From an uncultured Treponema sp. (GTDB lineage: Bacteria; Spirochaetota; Spirochaetia; Treponematales; Treponemataceae), in the NCBI GenBank assembly GCA_946615905.1, contig CAMOIE010000002.1, positions 122,924 through 186,923 of the forward strand: 64,000 nt of DNA, read 5' to 3'. The notes beneath the pieces are model-generated. The model was given only the letters and a program-made list of their open reading frames with translations, made no database searches and was not told the DNA's origin. A program made the translations under genes and the position numbers. Below, in pieces: positions 33,932 through 43,315 of the stretch (its first letter is position 1; the number at the start of each line of letters is the position of its first letter).

Positions 33932-35584
33932 TTATTCGGCGTAGCCTTCCAGCATTTCAGAAATTATCGGAATCAGCTGCTTTTTGCGGGAAACGATGTC
34001 CTTCAAAAAGTAGAGTCGGTCTTCCTTTTTGGGAAAGTCTACTGCCGGGTAGAATTTCTTTTCAGCAGAAAGGAGCAAGTCGCTGCTCAAGGTTGTGATG
34101 TTCGTTATGAGCAGGGCTGAGAACAGGGCTCCTCTCGTCCGTCTCTGGATTTCAAGCTCGTCCAAGAAGTCTTCCTTTCTGTCCAGAATTTCGCGCGGGG
34201 AGTCAACTTCAATTTGGCTGACCGTGTAGCGGAGTTTTCCCTCGGAATATTCCTTCATGTCCTGGTTTACTACCTGACTTGGCGTACGTGTACCAATTCT
34301 AGAGCCTGCCTTGAGAATGTCGTGGCCTAGCTCCTGGATGTTCAGACCTGTAATCCTTGAAAGGTATTCAGCCTCAATCCTGTCAATTTCCGTTACTGTC
34401 GCTGACTGCAAAATCAGCGTGTCGCTTAGAATTCCGCAGAGGAGGAGGGGAGCTACGTCTTCTGGAATCTCAATTTTGTTCTCGCGGTAAAGTCCTGTGA
34501 TGATTGTCGATGTGGATCCTACCGGCTTATTCAAAAATGTAATCGGGTAGCGGGTCGGAACCGTATTGACCCTGTGGTGGTCGATTATTCCCCGCAAGAG
34601 GTAGTGGTCCATTCCCTCTATGGCCTGGGATTTTTCGTTGTGGTCGACCAGAAAGAGTTCAATTTGGGCATCCTTTGCCAAGTCACTCTCGCTTACTATA
34701 CCCAGAACGCTTCCATCGTCATTGATTACCGGCAAGGCTCCTGACGGGCATTCTTGCAAAAGGGGGCGGATTTTAAAAACCGGGTCCGACTTTTTTAGCG
34801 GCTGCCGAGTCCTGTCCGCCATTATTGAAACCGGGGTCGAGTAAATTATCAGCATAGAGGTTGAGGCCGTGTCAAATTGACTTGAGAGAACTGATACTCC
34901 TGCCTGCTCTGCGTCTGTAATCCATTCTTTTTTTATCATGCGGCCGCTGGACAAAATCAGTGCCCGTACTTTTTTTTCAAGACAGTAGCGGATTACCTGT
35001 TCCCTGCCGCCGGTGATTACAATCGCATCTGGATTTATGTAGTGGTCAAGGTGCTTTTTGAATGTGTCAACGTCATCAACTGCGCAGACGATATTTCCCG
35101 TAAAAAGTTCCTTTTCATCACGGCAGCAAAGAAGGTCAGCCTTGAGGGTTTTGTGAATCAAACTAATCGAAGTTGTTACTGCTATTTTCTTTTCCGGGTT
35201 CAGGGATTCAAGCATGTTGACCGCGAATGAATTGTAGTGCAAAAAGCAGTGAAATTTTCCTCTGTCATCGATGACAGGCAGAATCGGTTCCCTGGTCTTT
35301 TCTATTGTGGCAATCGCAGACCAAAGGCTTTCCATTTGGTTGACGGTTTTTCCGCTGTCGTGCACATAAAATTCTGCACGGGGATTCAAATCATGAAAGT
35401 AAAGTGGCTTTTGCACGTTGAATCGCTTGTAAATGTAGTCAGTTTGCGGTGAAAGATGTCCTGCACGGGCAGCGACATATTCTGAATGCCCAAGAAGATT
35501 TTGCAAACGGGCGAAAGCTGTCGCAGAAACCACGGAATCAGTATCCGGGTTCCTGTGACCTATGACATAGACTGTTTTTTCCAT
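33932..35584 (-). CDS. ppaC: Manganese-dependent inorganic pyrophosphatase, DHH family with CBS-DRTGG regulatory insert
   Basis: A 550-aa enzyme. The DHH domain starts at once (VIGHRNPDTDSVVSA, residues 6-20) and resumes after the insert with LVDHNEKSQ and IIDHHRVN; the C-terminal DHHA2 domain carries the substrate Arg/Lys. Residues about 70-310 hold CBS, DRTGG and CBS modules (PVIDDRGKF; NPDAIVITGGREQV; PVINDDGSVLGIVSESDL), which sense adenine nucleotides in related enzymes. It hydrolyses PPi. Start ATG 35584 fits the fold and lies 7 bases after TATAAT (35592-35597, with TG one base upstream), so the mRNA is probably leaderless. Confidence 0.92.
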   Translation of the reverse strand: MEKTVYVIGHRNPDTDSVVSATAFARLQNLLGHSEYVAARAGHLSPQTDYIYKRFNVQKPLYFHDLNPRAEFYVHDSGKTVNQMESLWSAIATIEKTREPILPVIDDRGKFHCFLHYNSFAVNMLESLNPEKKIAVTTSISLIHKTLKADLLCCRDEKELFTGNIVCAVDDVDTFKKHLDHYINPDAIVITGGREQVIRYCLEKKVRALILSSGRMIKKEWITDAEQAGVSVLSSQFDTASTSMLIIYSTPVSIMADRTRQPLKKSDPVFKIRPLLQECPSGALPVINDDGSVLGIVSESDLAKDAQIELFLVDHNEKSQAIEGMDHYLLRGIIDHHRVNTVPTRYPITFLNKPVGSTSTIITGLYRENKIEIPEDVAPLLLCGILSDTLILQSATVTEIDRIEAEYLSRITGLNIQELGHDILKAGSRIGTRTPSQVVNQDMKEYSEGKLRYTVSQIEVDSPREILDRKEDFLDELEIQRRTRGALFSALLITNITTLSSDLLLSAEKKFYPAVDFPKKEDRLYFLKDIVSRKKQLIPIISEMLEGYAE

Positions 35585-35603
35585 GTCATAGATTATAGCA
35601 CGA

Positions 35604-37037
35604 TTATTTTGTTTTGTATGTCCAATAAATGCCTGTTGACCAACAATTTCTTTTATTTCCGTCAAAGGCCTTGCGGTGCTCAAAATTGAAGTAAGCGTCA
35701 AGGGTGTGCTGCGAATTGATTTTGAATTCAACTTCAGGGCGGGCTGAAATAATGTGACCGCCAGTCCAGTCCTCAGTATCCTTGCCGATTGCCCTTTGGT
35801 AAGTGTCATCGTCCCAGCGGTTGTCCTTGGAACCGACTGCAAAGGATCCGTAAGCCTTGAATGCGAATTCTTTTGTTATTCCAAGCTCTGCCCAAAGTCC
35901 GCCGAAGAAAGCCGGGGTAAAATGCTTGTTCTCAAAAAAGTTGATTCCTGCTTCTGGGCGGAGGGTAACTTTGTCTATGTTCAATGTGATTGCAGCCCCT
36001 GTTCCGTAGGCCATCGGCTGTTTTGTCCTTTCCCCTGTTCCGTTGATGTAATAGCTGTCGCCACCGATTGCATCGATTGCCAAATATGCCTCAAGAATGA
36101 ACTGGGTAAAGTCAAAGGTCAAGCCACTGTAAAAGTTCCCGTAATCCTGCCCCAAGCCTTCGTATGCGGCGGCCAGAGAAAGCTCTTTTATCGGGCTGAC
36201 CTCAAGTCCCAGGTTCACAACCGGGTCGTCCGTGTTTGTCCCCTGGGGAATTGCGGCTCCAACCTCAAATTTAAGGTCCCCATTGTTGTAGTGGTAGCGG
36301 CCACCCATTGCAGTTTTTGCATAGCGGTTTGCATAGTGGACGAATCCTACGACATCTGCTGAACCCGGTGCGTCAGGCCTGTATTTGTACGTTGAGTATG
36401 TCTGCGTCTTGTTCAGATTTTTATTGTCACAGTAGGCTCCGTTGCGGTCATCGTATGCCGTGCTGAATCCTCCCTGGCGGACGTGGGCATCCGGTTCCCA
36501 AAGCCATGCGCCATAGCGGGGGGCTGGTCCTACTTTCCAGTTCAATTTTGTTCCAATTCCCAAATCGATGTCCTTTATCGGATGGAAGAGAAAGTTTACG
36601 TAGTAGGAATCCTGCAAGGTGTTAGTCGCCGTGTATGCCCAGCTGTTGAAAACTCTATTGCTTCCACGGATGGTTCCTGTATATACCTTGTTGTCGCTGA
36701 TCTGGTAGTGGGCTTTGAGCGGGTTGTAATCCGAGTTTCCGAACTGGAAATAATCGATGTCAACTTCGTCAGTGTCGCCGTCCCCGTCAGTGTCCCTTTC
36801 ATAGTCCACAGCAAGAGCCCCCCAGCTGACCATACCTTCCAATGTGAATCTGTCAATGTCGATTCTTGCCTGCAGGGTGTCTGTTACTCCGTAAAAATGA
36901 AGACCTGCTCCGTCAGCAATCGGCATACCAAGTCCAGACCAAGCCGTATTTTTTATGCCTGCTTCTTGCATTACCTGTGAAAAAGCCGTGGCCGTAAAAA
37001 AAATTAAGGCCGCAAAGGGTAAAAAACATTTTTTCAT
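35604..37037 (-). CDS. Outer-membrane beta-barrel-like protein with calcium-site-like loop
   Basis: A 477-aa protein with signal peptide MKKCFLPFAALIFFTATAFS. The mature part is built of alternating amphipathic strands with aromatic ends (for example FTLEGMVSWGALAVDYE, LKFEVGAAIPQG, FAFKAYGSFAVGS), like a 16-18-strand barrel, and ends STGIYWTYKTK. An external-loop-like segment ERDTDGDGDTDEVD contains the spacing of Asp residues seen in dockerin/thrombospondin calcium loops. Likely an outer-membrane porin or adhesin; family not named. SD GAGGA precedes ATG 37037. The gene ends 20 bases before ppaC begins, but ppaC has its own promoter. Confidence 0.7.
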   Translation of the reverse strand: MKKCFLPFAALIFFTATAFSQVMQEAGIKNTAWSGLGMPIADGAGLHFYGVTDTLQARIDIDRFTLEGMVSWGALAVDYERDTDGDGDTDEVDIDYFQFGNSDYNPLKAHYQISDNKVYTGTIRGSNRVFNSWAYTATNTLQDSYYVNFLFHPIKDIDLGIGTKLNWKVGPAPRYGAWLWEPDAHVRQGGFSTAYDDRNGAYCDNKNLNKTQTYSTYKYRPDAPGSADVVGFVHYANRYAKTAMGGRYHYNNGDLKFEVGAAIPQGTNTDDPVVNLGLEVSPIKELSLAAAYEGLGQDYGNFYSGLTFDFTQFILEAYLAIDAIGGDSYYINGTGERTKQPMAYGTGAAITLNIDKVTLRPEAGINFFENKHFTPAFFGGLWAELGITKEFAFKAYGSFAVGSKDNRWDDDTYQRAIGKDTEDWTGGHIISARPEVEFKINSQHTLDAYFNFEHRKAFDGNKRNCWSTGIYWTYKTK

Positions 37038-37235
37038 GGTTATCCTCGTGATTTTAAGATGTTTACGAAAAATTATATTCAGAGGAATTTTTTCATCAAT
37101 GATTTAAGTCGGATAAAATAGCAAAAAAAATGAAAATCTTTAATTTTTTCAAAATTATGCGAGATAATGGAAATTTTTAACCATCCATGCCATTTAAAAC
37201 TTTTTTATTCCCCTTTTATTTTTAATCAAATAGTG

Positions 37236-37241
37236 TATAAT
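37236..37241 (+). promoter_or_regulatory. -10 box of the 37274 gene
   Basis: TATAAT preceded by TG. It gives a leader of about 26 bases containing the SD GGGAG (37263-37267), unlike the leaderless genes. Confidence 0.55.
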
Positions 37242-37273
37242 CAAAATAGAAAAAGGTTTAGTGGGAGTATATT

Positions 37274-37681
37274 TTGGATAAGATTGCCGTTCAGACTCCG
37301 TATGGCGTAGAAGAATACTTAAGTATAAAAGATGAACGTGTTCAAAAGCTTCTCATTGTCATGAAGAACAAGGGGTGGGGATTTGTCCGCAACGTCCCGA
37401 ATATTGCGGCGATTCACCATCTGTATTGCATTATGCCCGTAGCTGAAAACACAGGTTACGGCGCAAACTACGAATTTGAAAGAGCCGGTTGCTATGTTTT
37501 TAATTTTTCTCTTGTCGAGCAAAAAACGATGCTCACGTCAGATGCCTTTGCAAAAGTTATCGATGCTCTCCGCAAAATCCCGGAGCCGAACAGTGTTTAT
37601 ATCGGCCCCCTTCCAAGGACAGAGCTGGACTACCGCATGAAGCTTATCGAAGACCAGCTTACAGTGATGGCTACAAACTAA
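37274..37681 (+). CDS. Unknown 135-aa protein
   Basis: Starts at TTG 37274, supported by SD GGGAG six to seven bases upstream. No signal peptide or membrane helix. Mixed alpha/beta character (KLLIVMKNKGWGFVRNVPN, then NYEFERAGCYVFNFSLVE, and IPEPNSVYIGPLPRTELDY). Not recognised; short soluble proteins of this kind are common lineage-specific genes. A strong terminator follows at 37716, so it is a single-gene unit. Confidence 0.7.
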   Translation: MDKIAVQTPYGVEEYLSIKDERVQKLLIVMKNKGWGFVRNVPNIAAIHHLYCIMPVAENTGYGANYEFERAGCYVFNFSLVEQKTMLTSDAFAKVIDALRKIPEPNSVYIGPLPRTELDYRMKLIEDQLTVMATN

Positions 37682-37715
37682 AATCATATCATGAAAGCGT
37701 ATTGAGCAAAAAAAT

Positions 37716-37750
37716 ACCCGTGAAAGCCAGTCTTCCACGGGTTTTATTTT
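37716..37750 (+). terminator. Rho-independent terminator
   Basis: Stem ACCCGTG (37716-37722) with CACGGGT (37736-37742), followed by a T-rich tract. Confidence 0.8.
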
Positions 37751-37753
37751 TAT

Positions 37754-37860
37754 GGGCGGCCCCCGCCTTCGGCGGGTCGCTATGTCCAGCCTTCGCTCAC
37801 GCTCATTGCCGGTCGCTTCGCGCCCAACAACTTCGGGCTTCCCAGCGCTGCCGCTATTCG
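37754..37860 (+). repeat. Modular GC-rich intergenic element, copy B
   Basis: GGGCGG...CCCGCC, GGCGGGTCGCTATGTCC, CCTTCGCTCACGCTCAT as the left part; variable centre; right end CTTCGGGCTTCCCAGCGCTGCCGC is given here only as CAGCGCTGCCGC. It abuts the ftsH stop codon. Confidence 0.7.
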
Positions 37861-39945
37861 CTAGTCAGCGTCAGTTTTTTCCGCTTCAGCCTTTGCGTTG
37901 CTCTCAAGCTCCGCGCAGTGGGCTTCGCCCTTTACTATTTCCTCGAATTCTTTGCCGGAAATAGTCTCTTTTTCCTGCAAGAGTTTGGCAACGTATTCAA
38001 TCAGCGTTTTCTTTGACTTGAGCAAGTCAAGGACGGCCTTGTACCTCTCGTCCATGATTTTCGCAATCTCGTCATCGATGTAGTGCTGTGTCTCCTCTGA
38101 GAATTCGCGCACAAGCTCCGGCTCCTGGGGGCCGCCGTAGCCGTAACCTGATTTTCCAAGTACGACGTTGCGGAATTTCTCGCTCATTCCGTAGGTTGTA
38201 ATCATCTTTTTGATGATGTCAGTCGCGCGGGAAATGTCATTTGCAGCTCCGGTAGAGATTTCTCCGAGTACGATTTCCTCCGCGGCACGGCCGCCAAGCA
38301 ATGTGTTCACCTGGTTGAGCATGTCCTGCTTGGTCTGGAAATTCTTTTCCTCTTCCTCGCGGTACTGGGTGTAGCCGCCGACTCCGTGGCTTCTTGGAAC
38401 AACCGTAATCTTGTTGACCGGCGGGTAGTCCGGTGTAAATGCACCGACAATCGCATGACCTGTCTCGTGGACTGCGACAAGGCGCATCTCTTTTTCGTTT
38501 TCCTTGCGGCTCTTCTTTTTAAGTCCGATTGAAACTTTGTCAATCGCATCGTCAAAGTCAGTCATCGAGACTTTTTTGCGCCCGTTTCGGACAGCCAGAA
38601 GGGCGGCCTCGTTCACAACGTTCGCCAAGTCAGCTCCGGCAAAGCCCGTAGTTCCGTGGGCAAGAGACTCAAAGTCAACGTCATCATCGACTTTTACGTT
38701 CTTCGAGTGAATCTTCAAGATTGCCTCACGGCCCTTTACGTCTGGCTTTTCAACCGGAACATGGCGGTCAAAGCGGCCTGGGCGGAGGAGGGCAGGGTCA
38801 AGGATGTCGGCGCGGTTTGTCGCCGCAAGCACGATAAGTCCTTTTTCGTTGTCAAAGCCGTCCATCTCGACCAAAAGCTGGTTCAAAGTCTGCTCACGCT
38901 CATCGTTTCCGCCACCGTAGCCGTTCATGCGGCTCTTTCCGAGGGCGTCGATTTCATCGATAAAGACAATGCAGGGGGCCTTTTCCCTGGCCTGGCGGAA
39001 GAGGTCACGGACGCGGCTGGCACCGACACCTACGAACATCTCAACAAAGTCAGAGCCTGAAATCCTAAAGAAGGGGACTCCGGCCTCTCCAGCGACGGCG
39101 CGGGCAAGCAGAGTTTTACCGGTTCCGGGCGGGCCAACCAAAAGAACACCTTTCGGGATTTTACCGCCGATGTCAGTGTATTTTTTTGGCTCCTTCAAAA
39201 AGTCGACGACCTCGACAAGCTCTTCTTTAGCCTCATCAACACCGGCCACATCCGCGAAACGGGTTTTGACTTTTCCCTCGTCAACGGCTTTCGCACGGGA
39301 AGAGCCTGCTCCGAAAATCGAAGTCATTCCGCCCATTCCGCCACCCATTTTTCGCATAATCAGATAATAGATGAAGAAGAAAATTGCAATCGGAATAATT
39401 GTCTGCAACAAAATCGAAAGCAAGTAAGAGTTCTGTTTTGCGACAAATTTATACTGGACTCCGTATTCATCGAGCAAATCGATGAATTTGGGCATTAAAA
39501 CTCCGGTGGTTCTGTAGACTGGCCTTGGATCAACCGGCTGGTCTTTCATGAATGGCAGCTGGGGTAGTTTTGTGCCGAAGGGATTTTGAAGGTCGTTTTT
39601 TTCGGAAGTATTTGCAGAAACTTCTGAACCTGTTGGAGCGGGTCCGTAGCCGACAAAATAATTGTCGGACATTTCTACTTGAACGATTTTTCCGTTTTGA
39701 ATCAGCTGGCGGAAGGTTGAAAAATCAACCATGTCATCGCGTTTTGACCCCATGAAAAGATTTGAGAATGCAAGTGCAAAAATTACTGCCAGCATCAACG
39801 GCCAAAATGGAAAGCGATGGCGGCGAGGCGGCTTATCATCATCGTCATGCTTGGAATCTCCTGCTTCCAGCTTAAAGAAATCATACGGATCAGGAAGATT
39901 GTCTTTGTTTTTATCTTCTTTGTTCTGGTCTTTTTCGTCGCTCAT
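37861..39945 (-). CDS. ftsH: ATP-dependent zinc metalloprotease FtsH
   Basis: A 694-aa inner-membrane protease that removes misassembled membrane proteins and short-lived regulators. A charged 45-residue N-terminus precedes the first membrane segment ([17 protein letters not shown]), then a periplasmic domain enlarged by a Ser/Pro/Asn insert, a second membrane segment ([15 protein letters not shown]), the AAA+ module ([20 protein letters not shown] region [19 protein letters not shown] in part) and the peptidase motif HETGH. SD GGAG precedes ATG 39945. It is divergent from mnmG, with a repeat-filled gap of 268 bp between. Confidence 0.97.
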   Translation of the reverse strand: MSDEKDQNKEDKNKDNLPDPYDFFKLEAGDSKHDDDDKPPRRHRFPFWPLMLAVIFALAFSNLFMGSKRDDMVDFSTFRQLIQNGKIVQVEMSDNYFVGYGPAPTGSEVSANTSEKNDLQNPFGTKLPQLPFMKDQPVDPRPVYRTTGVLMPKFIDLLDEYGVQYKFVAKQNSYLLSILLQTIIPIAIFFFIYYLIMRKMGGGMGGMTSIFGAGSSRAKAVDEGKVKTRFADVAGVDEAKEELVEVVDFLKEPKKYTDIGGKIPKGVLLVGPPGTGKTLLARAVAGEAGVPFFRISGSDFVEMFVGVGASRVRDLFRQAREKAPCIVFIDEIDALGKSRMNGYGGGNDEREQTLNQLLVEMDGFDNEKGLIVLAATNRADILDPALLRPGRFDRHVPVEKPDVKGREAILKIHSKNVKVDDDVDFESLAHGTTGFAGADLANVVNEAALLAVRNGRKKVSMTDFDDAIDKVSIGLKKKSRKENEKEMRLVAVHETGHAIVGAFTPDYPPVNKITVVPRSHGVGGYTQYREEEEKNFQTKQDMLNQVNTLLGGRAAEEIVLGEISTGAANDISRATDIIKKMITTYGMSEKFRNVVLGKSGYGYGGPQEPELVREFSEETQHYIDDEIAKIMDERYKAVLDLLKSKKTLIEYVAKLLQEKETISGKEFEEIVKGEAHCAELESNAKAEAEKTDAD

Positions 39946-40038
39946 TAAAAACTCCGCAAATTGTTATGCTCTTAATATAAAGAAAATTCTTGAATTAGTC
40001 ATTACAAATTAATTCAGAATTTAACAAGTTAAAAGACT

Positions 40039-40158
40039 GCGCTAGCGATGTGAAGCCCCGCAGTTGTACGGAGGTTGAGCCTGTCGAAACTTCCGTACAA
40101 TGAGCCGGATGAGGCGAAGGGCGAAACGTAGCGGCCCGCCGCACGGCGGGAAGCGCCC
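40039..40158 (-). repeat. Modular GC-rich intergenic element, copy D, with nested TCGACA hairpin
   Basis: Read on the minus strand: GGGCGCTTCCCGCCG, GGCGGGCCGCTACG, CCCTTCGCC, GGCTCAT; then at 40064-40100 a 9-bp-arm hairpin (TTGTACGGA / TCCGTACAA) around the conserved core; then GGGGCTTCACATCGCTAGCGC as the right end (shown in part: CATCGCTAGCGC). Confidence 0.7.
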
Positions 40159-40213
40159 AAATTCTCATTTTTCAATTTTCATTCTTCATTGAATTCATTA
40201 TACTCGTCTAACT

Positions 40214-42268
40214 ATGTCTGGATTTTATGATTTTTATGACGTGGCTGTCGTCGGTGGCGGTCATGCGGGAATAGAAGCGGCTTTAGCTTCCGCGAGAATG
40301 GGCTTGAAGACCCTTTTGATTACACAGACTGTCGACTCAATTTCAAGAATGTCATGCAACCCTTCAATCGGGGGAATCGCAAAGGGAAATATCGTCCGCG
40401 AGATAGACGCTTTGGGCGGGGAAATGGCAAAATTAATCGACCGCACGATGATTCAGTTCAGGATGTTGAACAAGTCACGCGGCCCGGCGGTTCAGGCACC
40501 GAGAAGTCAGGCTGACAAAATCGCATATTCACAGCTGGCAAGAAGGACTGTAGAAAACACAGAAAACCTATACACTCTGATGGACACTGTTGTTGACATT
40601 TTGACCACGGCCTCAGAAACTCCGCTTCCACCCGACTCAGAGTCAAGCCAGACCGGACAGATTCCAGGCGAGGCAAAATCAACTTTGCTCACCGAGGCGG
40701 CAAAATCAGGCATGAGGCAGAAGGTCACGGCGGTAGTCACCGAACGGGGCAGAATCATTCCTGTCCGCTCCGTAGTTTTGACCACGGGAACTTTTTTGGG
40801 CGGCCGGATTTTTATCGGAGAATACGACGCTCCATGCGGAAGAATCGGCGAGCAGGGGGCATTCGGCCTTACCCACTCACTAAATCGCCTTGGCTTTACG
40901 ACAGGACGGCTAAAGACCGGAACACCTCCCCGCATTTTGCGCCATACTGTCGATTTTTCTCAATTCGAGGAGCAGGGTGGAGACGAGGAAATCACGCCTT
41001 TTTCATTTGACGATGAGAAAGTTGACCGCCCGCAGGTCCCCTGCTATTTGGTCTACACAAACGAAAAGACCCACGAGATTATCCGCGCCAATATCGGCCG
41101 CTCTCCCCTTTATTCCGGAAAAATCTCTGGAATAGGACCTCGCTACTGCCCGTCAATCGAAGACAAGGTTATGCGCTTTGCTGACCGGGAACGCCACCAG
41201 CTTTTTATAGAGCCTGAGGGTCTGGAGACTGACGAGATTTATTTGAACGGACTTTCATCTTCGCTGCCGGAAGAAGTCCAGGACTCCTTTTTGCGGACTA
41301 TGCCAGGCTTTGAGAACTGCCACGTCTCCCGGCCAGGTTATGCCGTAGAGTACGACTATGTGGAGCCGACCCAACTTTATCCAAGTCTTGAGACAAAACG
41401 GGTCGCGGGGCTTTTTGACGCGGGGCAAATCAACGGAACCTCAGGCTATGAGGAGGCAGCAGGTCAGGGCTTGGTCGCAGGAATAAACGCCGCCCTTTAC
41501 GCCCGCAGTCATATAGAGCTTTGCGGACCAATGACGAAGGCAAGTGGAGGCATGGGACAGGCACCCGCTTCCGCCGAGAAAGGCTGCTTTCAAAACAAGC
41601 CCGGAATGAGCGAGGAAGAAATCAAGCACTTTGCAGAAATTTCTGAGCGGGAAACCCACGCAGTGAACGAAGCTTTGGAAAAAGCCCAGAGAGAGGCCGG
41701 ATTTGAAAAGTTCCGTGCTATTCCTGAATACAAGCCCCTTATAATCGGACGAGACGAGGGCTACATCGGGGTTTTGATTGACGACCTTGTGACTTTGGGG
41801 ACAAAAGAGCCATATAGAATGTTCACAGCCCGCGCCGAATACCGCTTAAAGCTCCGCCACGACACTGCTGACCGCCGACTTGCACAGAAGGCTTTTGAGG
41901 TCGGATTGAAGAGCCAAGCCCAGTTGGACAAAGTGAATTTGAAATACGCCCAGGTTGACGAGGCTGTCGCTCTGCTTTTGAAGGACGGCAAGGCGGAAAA
42001 TCCCGGCTACCCAGAGGCAATCTGGGAGCTTGCCCAGGAAGACTTTAAATACCACTACTACATCGAAAAGCAGGATTTGAGAATCGCGAAAATGCACAAA
42101 ATGGAAAAGCGCAAGATTCCGCTGGACTTTGACTACGGCAAAATTCCTGCCCTGAGCGCGGAGAGTCGGCAGAAACTTGAAAAAGTCCGCCCCCTCACGC
42201 TCGGTCAGGCCGCCCGAATCTCCGGCATCCGCAACTCCGACATTATGCTATTGATGGTATATTTATAG
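40214..42268 (+). CDS. mnmG: tRNA uridine-5-carboxymethylaminomethyl modification enzyme MnmG
   Basis: A 684-aa FAD protein that, with MnmE, modifies wobble uridines of tRNA. The FAD-binding start VVGGGHAGIEAALASARMG is at residues 11-29; CNPSIGGIAKG, TTGTFLGG and the C-terminal helical domain (LTLGQAARISGI) are typical. It is about 50 residues longer than E. coli MnmG, mainly through a Ser/Pro/Glu insert near residues 135-165 and a second one near 445-465 (GGMGQAPASAEKG). A -10 TATACT (40199-40204) lies 9 bases upstream of ATG and no SD is seen. Its final 62 coding bases are part of a 94-bp duplication. Confidence 0.95.
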   Translation: MSGFYDFYDVAVVGGGHAGIEAALASARMGLKTLLITQTVDSISRMSCNPSIGGIAKGNIVREIDALGGEMAKLIDRTMIQFRMLNKSRGPAVQAPRSQADKIAYSQLARRTVENTENLYTLMDTVVDILTTASETPLPPDSESSQTGQIPGEAKSTLLTEAAKSGMRQKVTAVVTERGRIIPVRSVVLTTGTFLGGRIFIGEYDAPCGRIGEQGAFGLTHSLNRLGFTTGRLKTGTPPRILRHTVDFSQFEEQGGDEEITPFSFDDEKVDRPQVPCYLVYTNEKTHEIIRANIGRSPLYSGKISGIGPRYCPSIEDKVMRFADRERHQLFIEPEGLETDEIYLNGLSSSLPEEVQDSFLRTMPGFENCHVSRPGYAVEYDYVEPTQLYPSLETKRVAGLFDAGQINGTSGYEEAAGQGLVAGINAALYARSHIELCGPMTKASGGMGQAPASAEKGCFQNKPGMSEEEIKHFAEISERETHAVNEALEKAQREAGFEKFRAIPEYKPLIIGRDEGYIGVLIDDLVTLGTKEPYRMFTARAEYRLKLRHDTADRRLAQKAFEVGLKSQAQLDKVNLKYAQVDEAVALLLKDGKAENPGYPEAIWELAQEDFKYHYYIEKQDLRIAKMHKMEKRKIPLDFDYGKIPALSAESRQKLEKVRPLTLGQAARISGIRNSDIMLLMVYL

Positions 42269-42300
42269 GAAAGACTAGCGCACGGATGCGCGGTCTCTAG
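42207..42300 (+). repeat. 94-bp exact direct repeat, copy 1 (includes mnmG 3' end)
   Basis: Identical to 42344-42437. It contains the last 20 codons and stop of mnmG plus 32 downstream bases with the small palindrome GCGCA-CGGA-TGCGC. Confidence 0.97.
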
Positions 42301-42343
42301 GCAGAACTCCAACGTCAGTTGGAGCAGGCTTCGGGAGGCATGG

Positions 42344-42437
42344 AGGCCGCCCGAATCTCCGGCATCCGCAACTCCGACATTATGCTATTGATGGTATATT
42401 TATAGGAAAGACTAGCGCACGGATGCGCGGTCTCTAG
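42344..42437 (+). repeat. 94-bp exact direct repeat, copy 2 (orphan mnmG tail)
   Basis: Exact copy of 42207-42300, offset 137 bases, separated by a 43-bp spacer holding the hairpin CTCCAAC-GTCA-GTTGGAG (42307-42324). Its last bases include the stop codon of the minus-strand gene at 42434. Confidence 0.97.
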
Positions 42438-43315
42438 ACCTCAATAAGTTTGAGACTTTCTTCCAATGAGAGCAGACCCGTGTTGCAGAGGGAGGCAGCG
42501 AATTCGCTCAAAGACTTGTTGTAAAGCAAAAGACAACCGCTTCCAAGACGGGCTTTTATACCTGAGTCAAGAAGTTCTTTGATTTCCGCTGCCAGTTCGT
42601 CTAAAGAAAGTGACGGTTCTGGATTGTAGATGACCGTGATTTTTTCTTTTGCAAGAAGTTCCTGGCATTTTTTTGTAAGTTTGGAATGTCCCTTGATGAT
42701 GAAATCCGGCTTGAAGGCTTCTGCCGCTACAAGAAAATCCTCTGTATTCGTGATTTCACCGGCGTGCAGGTAGACTTTTAGTCCATGGGCTTTTACACCG
42801 GCGGCAAATTCCACGAGGTCTCTTGGCTTTTTAATCAGCCTTTTTCCGAAAATATCGACTCCTTCAAAAAAGCCGGAACCAAGCAAAGATTCCGCCGCAT
42901 GGAAGAAATTGAATTGTTTTTCATCAGAATTGATTCCCAAAACAGGAGTGATTTTAAGGTTGTCCTGATATTTTTCGATTGTCTTTGTGACTAGGGAAAC
43001 AAAACGCTCTGGAGTGTCAACGGCCTTTATCAGGTCGATATCGATGATGGCCTTAAGCTCGCTTATGTTGTCGGCAATGGATTCCATGACGGCAAGACTG
43101 AACATTCCAAGTACGTCTTTTTCCATTCCGGCGCGGATGTGGGTCAAAGTCCTTATGTCGTTCTGAAGATTTTTGTCGGTGCAAATTCCATCGACGGGAA
43201 AGTCAGGAAGATAGAAGCCTGACCAGACCGCATAGGAAGAATAACGCATTCCTAAATCCAAATGATTGTCCGCGTCAATTTTCTTGACTTGAATAAAATC
43301 AGCAACAGTTGTCAT
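42434..43315 (-). CDS. Degenerate adenosine deaminase-family paralogue
   Basis: A 293-aa protein starting at the ATG of a TAATG overlap with the upstream deaminase; SD GGAAGGA supports this over ATG 43333. It keeps the deaminase barrel features VYLHAGE (with the catalytic Glu region) and IKGHSKL in the place of the family's IGHG, but lacks the N-terminal HxH zinc pair, the SN motif and the NTDDP motif. So it probably binds no zinc and may not deaminate. It could be a regulatory partner of the intact enzyme or act on another ligand. Coupled expression with that enzyme is the best clue. Confidence 0.65.
   Translation of the reverse strand: MTTVADFIQVKKIDADNHLDLGMRYSSYAVWSGFYLPDFPVDGICTDKNLQNDIRTLTHIRAGMEKDVLGMFSLAVMESIADNISELKAIIDIDLIKAVDTPERFVSLVTKTIEKYQDNLKITPVLGINSDEKQFNFFHAAESLLGSGFFEGVDIFGKRLIKKPRDLVEFAAGVKAHGLKVYLHAGEITNTEDFLVAAEAFKPDFIIKGHSKLTKKCQELLAKEKITVIYNPEPSLSLDELAAEIKELLDSGIKARLGSGCLLLYNKSLSEFAASLCNTGLLSLEESLKLIEV

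Noticed and set aside
35585..35842. 86-codon upstream extension of the pyrophosphatase frame
   Set aside because: It runs over the next gene's 3' end and lacks similarity; the DHH fold begins at ATG 35584 just after a TATAAT box.
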